From assembly GCA_020849795.1 (NCBI GenBank), contig JADZFR010000051.1, positions 1 through 64,000 on the forward strand: a stretch of DNA of 64,000 nucleotides, given 5' to 3'. Source of the stretch: Planctomycetota bacterium (GTDB lineage: Bacteria; Planctomycetota; UBA8742; UBA2392). The notes beneath the pieces were generated by a model. It did not search any database, had not been told where the DNA came from, and saw only the letters and a list, made by a program, of their open reading frames with translations. Position 1 is the stretch's first letter. Each line of letters starts with the position of its first letter. Shown in pieces: positions 37,701 to 45,060 of this stretch. The position numbers and the translations under genes were made by a program.

Positions 37701-38744
37701 GCGGTCAGCCGCCAGCTTGAACAGCAGGGCCACTGCACCCTGGATCTGGCCCTGGTTGCCCAGCTTGATCAGCGCGCTGATGCGGTACAACTGGAAGCGC
37801 TTGAACCAGAAGTCAAGCTCGCTGAAGTTGCCGTACTTGCTGAACGCCTCAGCGTACAGGTCAATCGCCTTCTGCAGGTTGCGCGTGTCGTACTCAAGCT
37901 CGGTCGTCAGCAGTTCAACCGCGCGCAGATAGCCGTGCTCCAGCGCCAGGCCGCCGACCACGCTGCTGGCCGGAAACGCGCCCACGAAATTCACCAGTTC
38001 CATGAACTTGCTGGCGGCGCCTTCGGCGTCACCGCGCGCGAGCGCAATTTCGGCGCGCAGTTCATAGGTCAGCACAAACTCGCGCGTCGTGCCTTCGCGC
38101 AGGAAATCGAACTCGTCGATCCACTTCTCGGACAGCTTCAGCTGGTGCTCACGATCCGACGAACCGGCATCGAAAGTCAGGGCTTTCACGTAATAGCTGC
38201 GGCACATGTTGAAGAAGATCGAGTTGTAGACTTCGGCCCGTGCCTCGAACGCCTTGCCGTCTGTATCACGCTCTTTCTCAAGGCTCAGGCGCACCACGTC
38301 CAGCGCGCTTGCGGCTTCGTCGCAGTAGCTGCGGGCCTGCACCGGGTCAAGCCGGCGCAACTCGCGCGCGACGTCAAGCTGCATTACCGCCTTGGCGAGC
38401 ACGCCCGCGGGTTCCGTGACATCAGAGAAAACATCCAGCGCCGACCGATAGCGCTTCATGCGGGCATCCATGTCCCCGTCTTCGGCGTAGATATGGTCGG
38501 CCTCAATCTTCATGACCTCGGCCTTGGCCTGACGCGCGCGCGACTTGCCGGCGTTGTCCTTGGCCGAGCTGATCTCTTTGTCCAGGACCTGGTAAGCCTC
38601 CTGGTAAAGCCGCAAACGCGTGCCGAGGTACTTGCCGTACTCAATCTGGTCACGGGCGCTGAGTGCCGCGGGCGCCAGTGCCAGAATGACCAGCAAGCAA
38701 GCAGCCAGCAGCTTGATCGGTGCAAGTCGAGATTTTAGAGGCAT
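34746..38744 (-). CDS. Giant exported helical repeat protein (1332 aa)
   Basis: Signal peptide MPLKSRLAPIKLLAACLLVI...ALSA. The mature part is a long alpha-solenoid of irregular TPR/SEL-like units over its whole length, for example AKEYFDAKKWANAAVLFLKI, ELVTNQYVRI-type helices, RDWKNAVRYLEVIFEK and QLGKAYLELYRASGDKEQL. No catalytic motif is apparent and no transmembrane helix after the signal peptide, so it is a periplasmic scaffold. GGAG precedes the ATG at 38744. Upstream lie a terminator and the secretin gene; downstream is the 439-aa repeat protein. The gene is 4 kb and intact. Confidence 0.85.
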   Translation of the reverse strand: MPLKSRLAPIKLLAACLLVILALAPAALSARDQIEYGKYLGTRLRLYQEAYQVLDKEISSAKDNAGKSRARQAKAEVMKIEADHIYAEDGDMDARMKRYRSALDVFSDVTEPAGVLAKAVMQLDVARELRRLDPVQARSYCDEAASALDVVRLSLEKERDTDGKAFEARAEVYNSIFFNMCRSYYVKALTFDAGSSDREHQLKLSEKWIDEFDFLREGTTREFVLTYELRAEIALARGDAEGAASKFMELVNFVGAFPASSVVGGLALEHGYLRAVELLTTELEYDTRNLQKAIDLYAEAFSKYGNFSELDFWFKRFQLYRISALIKLGNQGQIQGAVALLFKLAADRDANFRRNALTVLADVATRPELDDETRFKCAETVFSEMTTNHINVNLKNIQAYQSLLASCGDAKKFETFGPACFTRIADSYSNMWRFYDAALVYREGAYRTLYFKEKFVDAEAVPEHMKGRCDLITDTESLAKFPGEMANRGARHAGYLIQKEIGDPNNKELKAFADAMDKLKAEISEGDALLDLQFKKAREYFDAKKWANAAVLFLKIPARYRSYHMSLYIAGKAYYTLSEDFNAPRMNRSGPEEERESDAFFTEQRNRHALDLKDLPESMWKGMETGHWDVIQNGATKDSLANWHKAVYLYKKYFLFEALRHWKDIQPLLEGIDKPTIIEGMQAVAQFRNAAWMQANPTGKGDPDADMKRMGYAAYDLAYLLRNPPKNLPPADREAASAAGRDLALGVLRPFWTMYGLHLADNTAYQKHSLKLAFGALWEARDGDACEQLYLAYSEAFPDDKEEVQGMVNKVYGILVDQLQPVTSAMARASSRIGSRAAQLKKDQFKRVNERDYPDDAKRVADAKTAFEKQKALADHFWKVWIKQKTFDPNEDNPISAHLPEALPAIEKRWNEMSETYPKRWAEAVKAEYDKQIKLDIYKDIRAAAGKAAGGDNLSLLDRLQAARDAEKEDASKQRFVQLITTIELNTGELAFFTGTVFIYEFGAMLEAMAADIDERARPVTTRILKYYELRRTGLGGGIENIKDEELTLVTNQYVRIRDWKNAVRYLEVIFEKNKSQYGKEEEIPVDAKLKMIGRPSNAGELEVRNQLGKAYLELYRASGDKEQLKKAALHLRRCLCFNEIRDTNKKLGDPFKLSFQVEIETYYLATAENLAQVFLEMFRLGDIKIEWPKYVDQVTSNFAPKKDDKGNLVLQGVPADKAGFLWFASQIRLQVWASFTKLSAYQYRGEFRSNLIGWLEAMIRWIDAYGQKPPAGVTEAEILQRIQDAYLTASNESNFTAAYLAEDTKQYIAKLQDLLKQVVASCDKAKIPLKK

Positions 38745-38982
38745 ATCAAGTTTCTCCGTGCTTCAGCCCCGGAGCCATTGAGGGAAAGGCGCAGTAGAGG
38801 GATTGGGTCCCATGACTGCTTCTCAACGGATCAGACGGCTTGGGGTTCAGAAGTTTGCCGTGTAGGGCCCATATTTCAAGGGCAGTCGCGGAAAGATTCG
38901 GCGTGTCACGCCACAGCCAGCAGGGCCGTGCCTGAGGGCGCACGACCTGCCATGGCTGTGCGATTGGCTGGCGTACACATCA

Positions 38983-39008
38983 AGAAACCCGGCTTGCGCC
39001 GGGTTTCT
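38983..39008 (-). terminator. Terminator of the secretin gene
   Basis: Perfect 11-bp stem (AGAAACCCGGC / GCCGGGTTTCT) with loop TTGC, 21 bases past the secretin stop on the minus strand. AT-rich outer pairs and a TTGATG tail. Confidence 0.65.
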
Positions 39009-39029
39009 GGTTTCTTGTTTTGCAGCAGC

Positions 39030-41711
39030 TTAGCGGGGCTTGGAGGGGCCGGCGCCGTACTGGTACTCCTCTTCTTCCTCAAGGTCGATGATGCGGGCCG
39101 AGACGATGATGATGATGTCCTGGCGCACAACGCTCTTGCCCTTGCGAGTGAACAGGGCGCCGATCAGCGGCAGGTCGCTCAGGATCGGGATGCCCGACTG
39201 GGTGTCGGTCTCGCTCATCTGGCGCAAGCCGCCGATGACAAAGCTGCCGCCATCGGGCACGGTCACCGTGGTGCGGATACGCTGCAGGGTCAGCTGCGGG
39301 GTCTGAATGGCGACCGGCGTACCGACACCGAGCGACGTGGTGAAGGTCGGGATCGGGCGCAGCAGCGTCGCCAGCGTCGGGCGCAGCTCAAGCGTGATGT
39401 AGCGGCGGTCCGCGCTGATCGTGGGGCGCACGTCCAGCACAATGCCGTCGCGGATCACGTCCACGACCGGGTCCGCCACCGCGATACCGGTTGCGGTGTT
39501 GGTGTCAAAGTCGCGGATGTAGGCGATTTCGTTCATCACGCTGACGTGCGCGCGTTGTGTGTTGTGCACCGTCACGCGCGGCGCAGTCAGCAGCGTGGCG
39601 CGTTCGCGCTTGCGCACGGCACGGATGATCGCGTTGACCTCAGGGTTGTCGACGAACGCGAGCTGGAAGCTCATGCCGCCTTGGCCGGTGAGGCCGACGT
39701 TGCCGCGTCGCCCACCGAGCGACTGGTCAAACAGGTTCTCGATGCGGATGCGCTGGTCCTGCCGGGCGTTGCCGCTGGGCGGCATATCCTGGAAGAAGAA
39801 GCCGGCGTCGTTGCCCGTACCACCGGGGCCGGCCGGGTTGCTGTTGTTGCCGAACTGGATGTCGTCCAGCGCAGCCGGCACGGGCGGAATGCCCGGCGCA
39901 GGAATTGCAGGTGAGCCGCCGATGCCGCGGAAGTCCACGCCGATATCTTCAAGGAAGTCGTCGCGGATGGTGATGAAGCGCGTCTCAATGCTGACCGTAA
40001 GGCCCTGGCTGCGGCGCAGGTCACCAAGCAGGTTGGCCACACGCTCGATGTTCTCGGGCGAGTTCAACACAATCAGGTCCTGCTGCCGGAACTGGATGCC
40101 GTGCCCGTCGCGGCCCCAGCTTTCGGGGTCGATCGCTTCTTCAATCACTTCCTGCAGGTCTTCAATCGAAAGCGGGTCGGCTTCTTCGGCGTCGGCGTCG
40201 GCGTCGAACCGGCCGTCCGAGTCAGTGTCGCCCGAAAGGCGCGGCTCGTCGCCGCGGAACGTGCGCAGAGTAACCAGCAAGTCGGCGACGTTGAATACAC
40301 GGCGCACCACGTTGCGACCCTCTGATGCGCCCTGTTCGTCGATGATGACGGCGCCGTTTTCGACGCGCCAGCTCAGGTCGGTCTGGTCGCACACCAGGTC
40401 AAGGGCCTGGCGCAGCTTCACGCGGCCGATGTCGAGGCTGACTTCGGTATCGCCGGCCACGTTGCGGGCCCGGATGACGTTGATGCGGCCTTCGGCCCGG
40501 AAGCGGGCGATCACGTCGTCAAGCTGGTTGGCATCGAACTCGAGCGCGATCGTGACGTTTTCAAGCGCGCTGCGAACCGCAATGTCCTCTTTGCTCAGGC
40601 GCGTGACACGCTGGGCCTCCAGGCGGTCGGCGCGTTCGCGCGTGTATGTCCAGTCTTCGTAGCTGGGCAGCGTCAGGTCGTCGGTGGGAATCGCGTTGGC
40701 TTTGAAAATCTCCTGCATCGTGATGCGCCAGTTGCGGTTGTAGTCTTCCCACGCGGTACGGTCGCGCTGGCCGTGCTCAAGGTTGGTGGCAATCTGCTTC
40801 AGGCGCGCAACCTCGGCGTTGTACGGGTCTTCGCGAAGAATCTTGTTCAGCACAACCACCGCGTCGCGGTACTCGCGGCGGTCAAAGTACTCTTTGGCCT
40901 GCGTGTACAGGTTGCGGATTTCTTCGCGGTAACGGTTCAGCTCTTCCTGGATCTCAAGCTCGCGCAACCGGCGTTCCTGCTCGCGGATCTTGGTGTAGTC
41001 TTCAAGCCGCGCCTGTTCGCGCAGCGTTTGTGCCTCTTGAATCATCAGGCGCGCTTCGCGCTCGTAGCCTTCTGTCTCGACCATGTAGTTGGTCCAGCGG
41101 ATGACATCGAGAACTTTTTCGGCCTCGGCAATCGCGTCCGTGTACTTGCCCTGGCGAATCAGCTTGTCGGCTGTGTTCAATCCGTTGCTGATTTCATAGA
41201 TCGCTTCGCTGCGCAGCGCGGCTTCCTCTTCGCTGCGGGCGCGGGCCATGTTTTCGGCTTCTGTGCGGCCGCGACCCAGCACCTGGTCAGAATCCGCCTT
41301 GATCTGGGCCGCGAGCTTGTTGCCCGGGTCCATCAGCAACGCGTCGCGCGCATAAGTGCGCGCTTCTTCATAGCGCTTGTCGCTGTACATACGCGCGGCC
41401 TGGTTGGCGTAGTACTCGGCGAGCTTCTTCATCTCGCTGTCCGAGGCTGCTGCCACAGCGCCACGTGCCGCGTCGTCGCGGCTGGAAACTTCGTTCGTCG
41501 AGCTGCCGTCGGACGCCGGGCGAGAGGCGTCATTGGTTGCGTCCTCGCGGCTGGGCTTGTTGTTGTCGCCCATGCGGGAAACGTAATCCTCGGTGCCTGA
41601 TTGAACGGGCGTCTGGTCGACGCTGCTCGTGTCAGACGCGCAAGCAACCAGCAGGCCGGCAATGCCGGACACTGCGACCAAGGCGAGTCGCCTGGAGAAT
41701 GCTACTTTCAT
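39030..41711 (-). CDS. Secretin lipoprotein with N-terminal TPR/coiled-coil region
   Basis: 893 aa. Lipoprotein signal ends at C24 (AGLLVAC). Residues about 100-370 form helical/TPR and coiled-coil segments (RREYRDAVVVLNKILREDP; ERRLRELEIQEEL). An STN/N0 domain lies near 372-450 (LRQALDLVCDQTDLSWRVEN), an N1-type ring domain near 530-590 (LIVLNSPENIERVANLLGDL), and the secretin core near 630-880 with VPDGGSFVIGGL and LSDLPLIGALF. It should form an outer-membrane multimeric channel as in type II secretion or type IV pili. The long TPR front end is unusual. It has its own promoter and terminator; the PilMNO-like genes are upstream. Confidence 0.92.
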   Translation of the reverse strand: MKVAFSRRLALVAVSGIAGLLVACASDTSSVDQTPVQSGTEDYVSRMGDNNKPSREDATNDASRPASDGSSTNEVSSRDDAARGAVAAASDSEMKKLAEYYANQAARMYSDKRYEEARTYARDALLMDPGNKLAAQIKADSDQVLGRGRTEAENMARARSEEEAALRSEAIYEISNGLNTADKLIRQGKYTDAIAEAEKVLDVIRWTNYMVETEGYEREARLMIQEAQTLREQARLEDYTKIREQERRLRELEIQEELNRYREEIRNLYTQAKEYFDRREYRDAVVVLNKILREDPYNAEVARLKQIATNLEHGQRDRTAWEDYNRNWRITMQEIFKANAIPTDDLTLPSYEDWTYTRERADRLEAQRVTRLSKEDIAVRSALENVTIALEFDANQLDDVIARFRAEGRINVIRARNVAGDTEVSLDIGRVKLRQALDLVCDQTDLSWRVENGAVIIDEQGASEGRNVVRRVFNVADLLVTLRTFRGDEPRLSGDTDSDGRFDADADAEEADPLSIEDLQEVIEEAIDPESWGRDGHGIQFRQQDLIVLNSPENIERVANLLGDLRRSQGLTVSIETRFITIRDDFLEDIGVDFRGIGGSPAIPAPGIPPVPAALDDIQFGNNSNPAGPGGTGNDAGFFFQDMPPSGNARQDQRIRIENLFDQSLGGRRGNVGLTGQGGMSFQLAFVDNPEVNAIIRAVRKRERATLLTAPRVTVHNTQRAHVSVMNEIAYIRDFDTNTATGIAVADPVVDVIRDGIVLDVRPTISADRRYITLELRPTLATLLRPIPTFTTSLGVGTPVAIQTPQLTLQRIRTTVTVPDGGSFVIGGLRQMSETDTQSGIPILSDLPLIGALFTRKGKSVVRQDIIIIVSARIIDLEEEEEYQYGAGPSKPR

Positions 41712-41807
41712 GCGAAGTCCACTCCTCACGTCGGGGCCATTGCCTAAGCAATTCAACCCAGGGGACGATGGGAATCGGGGCCAACGGAACTCTTGGAGGG
41801 GGACTCT

Positions 41808-41835
41808 AATCTATCGTAAGTGTAGATGGTGTCAA
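41808..41835 (-). promoter_or_regulatory. Promoter of the secretin gene
   Basis: On the minus strand TTGACA (41835-41830, a perfect -35) and TAGATT (41813-41808) are separated by 16 bases, about 97 bases before the secretin ATG. Confidence 0.55.
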
Positions 41836-41903
41836 CGGAGATAAGGGAAAGGTTTTGGCTGCCAGGTGGGTTCGGGCCTGAAGCCGTCATAAACAGGTAA
41901 TCG

Positions 41904-41955
41904 AAAAAATGACAAACCGGGGCGGTCGATGTGCTTTCCGACACGCCCCGGGTTT
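41904..41955 (-). terminator. Terminator of the pilMN-pilO-EF-hand unit
   Basis: On the minus strand, a GC-rich stem (arms 41914-41924 and 41944-41955, one bulge) is followed by GTCATTTTTT (U6 at 41909-41904). It begins 10 bases past the EF-hand gene stop, the clearest intrinsic terminator in the window. Confidence 0.75.
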
Positions 41956-41964
41956 GGGTCGTCG

Positions 41965-43968
41965 CTACTCGACGTACAGCGTGGCGAACAGGTCAAATTC
42001 TTTGCCATCGACCTTGGCCACTCGTTTGTCTACGCCGTCGAAGGTGCCGACCGCGAGGTTGACCGTCTGGTCCTTGAACTCGGCCCCACGCAGCACTGCT
42101 GCAGCTACCACCGCGCCTGCGCTGTCCCTGACCTCGACGTCTGCGCCCGGAGCCGACATGCTGACTTCGCGCCCTACCGTCTTGCCGGCATCGACCTTGC
42201 CGCGCTGGATGACCAGGTACCAGGCATCGCCGACTTTGTGCCAGCGCCTGACCTCAAAGAAGCCGCTTTTGGCCTTGGGCGACAACCCCAGCAGGCGCAC
42301 TTCGGCCGGGTTGTCCATGCCCGCAGCGTCTGGAATGACCGCCACAGGGGCCTTGGTGTCGCGGGTCAGCTCGAAGTCTCCGAATTCGCTGTGCTTGATC
42401 AGGAAGTTGGCGCCCAGCTTGGCTTCGAAGCGTGACTTGGTGTTGAAGTTCACTTTCAAGTCGGCGGGCAACACTTCCTTGGGAGTCGCGGGTGTGCCGT
42501 CTGCGGTGGTCATGGACACATTGAGATTGAGCATCTCGGCGACCGTATACTCTTTGCCCACATCTACGTTATCGGGGTCCACCACAACGATAATGCTGAT
42601 GCGGTACCAGTTTACTTTGCCTGCGTCGCGGATGTTGACCCACTGGGTAAGCAGTACCGTGCCGCCGCCTTCGCTGCCGCTCTGCCAGCTCATTTCGATG
42701 CGGTTGCGCACAAGTACCGGGTGACCTTCCTGGCTGATGCGCTTGCTGGACTTGTAACCCTCATAGACTTCGAAAGGCGTGCCCTTGAACAGTTCCTTGC
42801 CTGTCACGGCGCGCACGGCGTAGGTGTAGGTCACGTCCAGGTCGAACGTGTTGTCGTCGTGTGTCGTCTGCGTGGTTTCGGTGACGAACTCCCACTCAGA
42901 AGCTTTTTCCGGCTCGCGCGGCTTGGGATCGGCTTTGCCGGACCTTTCGGCCCAAAGCGCGAACGCTGCATCCCACTTGGCGCGCGTAAGTACCTGCTTG
43001 AATGTCTTCTCAGCCACAGCGCTGCCCTTGGGGTCGGGGTCGCCCTTGGCGTCGACCATTGCGGCTGTATTCAGCCAAGCGTCGCGACGGCCTTCCCATG
43101 CCTTGAGCAGGTTCTGGTACTCAAGCACGCGCTTGCCGTACTCTTTCTGACGCTTGTCGACGGTCTCCGGTGCGCGGCGAAGGATGACGTACTTCAGGTC
43201 CGGCGGCAGGTCCGAATCGGACGGCGCATTCCAGCTGATGGTGATCTGCATCTTGGCCTGGTCGAACAGGGCGGTCACACCGCTGGGGTCGCCGATGTTG
43301 TAAAACTCCGGGCGCTCACCCGCGTCGTAGCGCTTGTACTCGTCCACGGTGACCACGCGGTCCTGGTTGAAGTCCATCTTCTTGATTTCGGCTGCCGACA
43401 TCTCGGTTTCGTCAATCTGGCCATCACCGTTCTTGTCGAGCTGGTTGGTGAAGATCTCTTCGGGGTTGCCCGGAGGTGTGCTGTGTTCTGAGCGGCTGAT
43501 CTTTCCGTCGTTGTCCTTGTCCCACTTCTTGAAGTCGTTGCGCGGTGCCGGGCCCGAGTAATGGGGCGTGGCACGGAACTCACGCTCGTCCCACGACCCG
43601 TCCTTGCTTTCGTCGTACTGGTCGAATTCGTCCTGCACACCCGCCTCAATACGAACGTCCCATGCAATGGGTGTTTTCAGCAGCGCGTCTACGTTTCGGG
43701 GCACGCGATCGGCGCCGCCCTTGTCGGGCGTTAGCGCCGCGCTCACCTGGTCAGGCGTGGCAAGGTGCGGCGCCTCGGTCATGACGTCCTTACTGCTCAG
43801 CGCCGTGGACACCCGCTGGTTCTGGCCCGTCAGCTCATCCTTGAGCTTCGAGACGTTGTCGGTGAACACTGCCACCGCAATCAGTACCAGTGCCACCAGC
43901 AAACCGGCACCGGGCCCAAGGATGGAACCGTACTGCGCCAGGCCGCTACTTTTCTTTTCTACGGGCAT
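41965..43968 (-). CDS. EF-hand membrane protein of the pilus/secretion locus
   Basis: 667 aa from ATG 43968, which has GGAGG 9 bases upstream; an ATG at 44007 that overlaps the previous stop is an alternative. One membrane helix (about 15-36, SILGPGAGLLVALVLIAVAV). Four consecutive EF-hand-type loops follow: DESKDGSWDERE (119-130), DKDNDGKISRSE (150-161), DKNGDGQIDETE (178-189) and DFNQDRVVTVDE (199-210), predicting calcium binding. Then comes a fibronectin-like strand segment (ITISWNAPSDSDLPPDLKYV) and a long beta-rich C-terminal region. Likely periplasmic apart from the tail. It follows the PilO-like gene, the position often held by PilP in pilus operons, but no PilP similarity is visible. 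Confidence 0.85.
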   Translation of the reverse strand: MPVEKKSSGLAQYGSILGPGAGLLVALVLIAVAVFTDNVSKLKDELTGQNQRVSTALSSKDVMTEAPHLATPDQVSAALTPDKGGADRVPRNVDALLKTPIAWDVRIEAGVQDEFDQYDESKDGSWDEREFRATPHYSGPAPRNDFKKWDKDNDGKISRSEHSTPPGNPEEIFTNQLDKNGDGQIDETEMSAAEIKKMDFNQDRVVTVDEYKRYDAGERPEFYNIGDPSGVTALFDQAKMQITISWNAPSDSDLPPDLKYVILRRAPETVDKRQKEYGKRVLEYQNLLKAWEGRRDAWLNTAAMVDAKGDPDPKGSAVAEKTFKQVLTRAKWDAAFALWAERSGKADPKPREPEKASEWEFVTETTQTTHDDNTFDLDVTYTYAVRAVTGKELFKGTPFEVYEGYKSSKRISQEGHPVLVRNRIEMSWQSGSEGGGTVLLTQWVNIRDAGKVNWYRISIIVVVDPDNVDVGKEYTVAEMLNLNVSMTTADGTPATPKEVLPADLKVNFNTKSRFEAKLGANFLIKHSEFGDFELTRDTKAPVAVIPDAAGMDNPAEVRLLGLSPKAKSGFFEVRRWHKVGDAWYLVIQRGKVDAGKTVGREVSMSAPGADVEVRDSAGAVVAAAVLRGAEFKDQTVNLAVGTFDGVDKRVAKVDGKEFDLFATLYVE

Positions 43969-44006
43969 ATCTTCGTTCCTCCGGGGGCTTGAGTGCCCGG
44001 GGTTCA

Positions 44007-45038
44007 TTACTCAGTCGGTTCCGCAACAATCTTCCACTTCGGGTTGAAAGACAGCGCGCGCAGCTTGATGGCAAAGTGTACCGGCAGTACCAGCCGGTCT
44101 TTCTTTTCGAACTCTTCGGCCTTCTGCTTCATGACGCGTGCACCCTGTTCGGTTTCGGGGCGCAGCGCCGAGTCAATGCCCTCGGCGGCACGCATGTCGT
44201 TCGTGATTGTGAACCGAACCGACATCGGCCGCGCAATCTGCTCAAACTGTGCGACCAGCACTTCCATGGGAAAGCCGTGGCGCGTCTTGCCACCCACCGT
44301 GCCGCTGGTCAGGTCCGTGCGGCATCCCAGCTCGTGCATCAGGGCCAGGCCAAATTCCGGCGAGCACTCGAGGTCCACCACAAAGGGCAGCGCCTCCCAG
44401 GGTGACTCCGGCTCAGAGCGTTCGCTGAATGCTATCGCCTCGAATTTGAAGTTGTTGACCTTGCTGCCCTGGGCCCCGAACTTGCCGCTCTGGTGCAGCA
44501 ACTCGCAGGTCGTGGTCACTTCTTCCATGATGCGCAGCTTCAGGCGGTTCTCGACAAGCTTGCCGCCGTCGCTGCTGGCGTTCAGGCGCGCCATTTCTCC
44601 GTCGAAGACCGTCCAGTAGTCCTGCGGCGCGGACGTGCCGCGCTTGAGAATCCAGGTTTCGATGCGCTTGGGCAACGGCACCGGCTTGTCCATCGCGGCC
44701 CACCGTTTACGCATGTCGTTGATGAACGGGATGACCTCGTCCGTATAGAAGGTACGCGTGTCCGTGGATGTCGCGATGCCCGCGCGCAACCGGGTGCCGT
44801 CGCCACGCAAAGCCGCCTGTGCCGCCTTGTAGTCGCCGTCAAAGTCGGCCCGCGCTGCCGTGGCTGCGTCGAGGTCGCCCTGCGAAGCCGGGTTCTTGGT
44901 CTTGAGTTGCGCCACCCGTTCGCTCAGCGTGCCTTCCTGGCCGCTGCGCATCAGGAACCCGACACCCAGCAGGATGATGCCAAGCAGGATGCCGGCGCCG
45001 AACACCACGAAGTGCAGGTTCTTCTTCAAGTTATCCAT
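44007..45038 (-). CDS. PilO-like inner-membrane protein
   Basis: 343 aa. Short cytoplasmic N-terminus, one membrane helix (about 9-30, HFVVFGAGILLGIILLGVGF), then a helical stretch (40-140) and a mixed alpha-beta periplasmic domain. Sequence similarity to PilO is weak; the call rests on the architecture and its place directly after the PilM-PilN fusion, 22 bases downstream. Such proteins pair with PilN as the alignment subcomplex between inner-membrane platform and secretin. It is longer than classical PilO (about 200). Confidence 0.65.
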   Translation of the reverse strand: MDNLKKNLHFVVFGAGILLGIILLGVGFLMRSGQEGTLSERVAQLKTKNPASQGDLDAATAARADFDGDYKAAQAALRGDGTRLRAGIATSTDTRTFYTDEVIPFINDMRKRWAAMDKPVPLPKRIETWILKRGTSAPQDYWTVFDGEMARLNASSDGGKLVENRLKLRIMEEVTTTCELLHQSGKFGAQGSKVNNFKFEAIAFSERSEPESPWEALPFVVDLECSPEFGLALMHELGCRTDLTSGTVGGKTRHGFPMEVLVAQFEQIARPMSVRFTITNDMRAAEGIDSALRPETEQGARVMKQKAEEFEKKDRLVLPVHFAIKLRALSFNPKWKIVAEPTE

Positions 45039-45060
45039 GTGTGCTCCTTCCGTCCGGGCC

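Noticed and set aside
36441..38738. 765-codon frame antisense to the 1332-aa repeat protein
   Set aside because: Val/Ala/His/Arg-rich translation typical of a GC-rich antisense shadow; the minus-strand gene has a signal peptide and coherent repeats.
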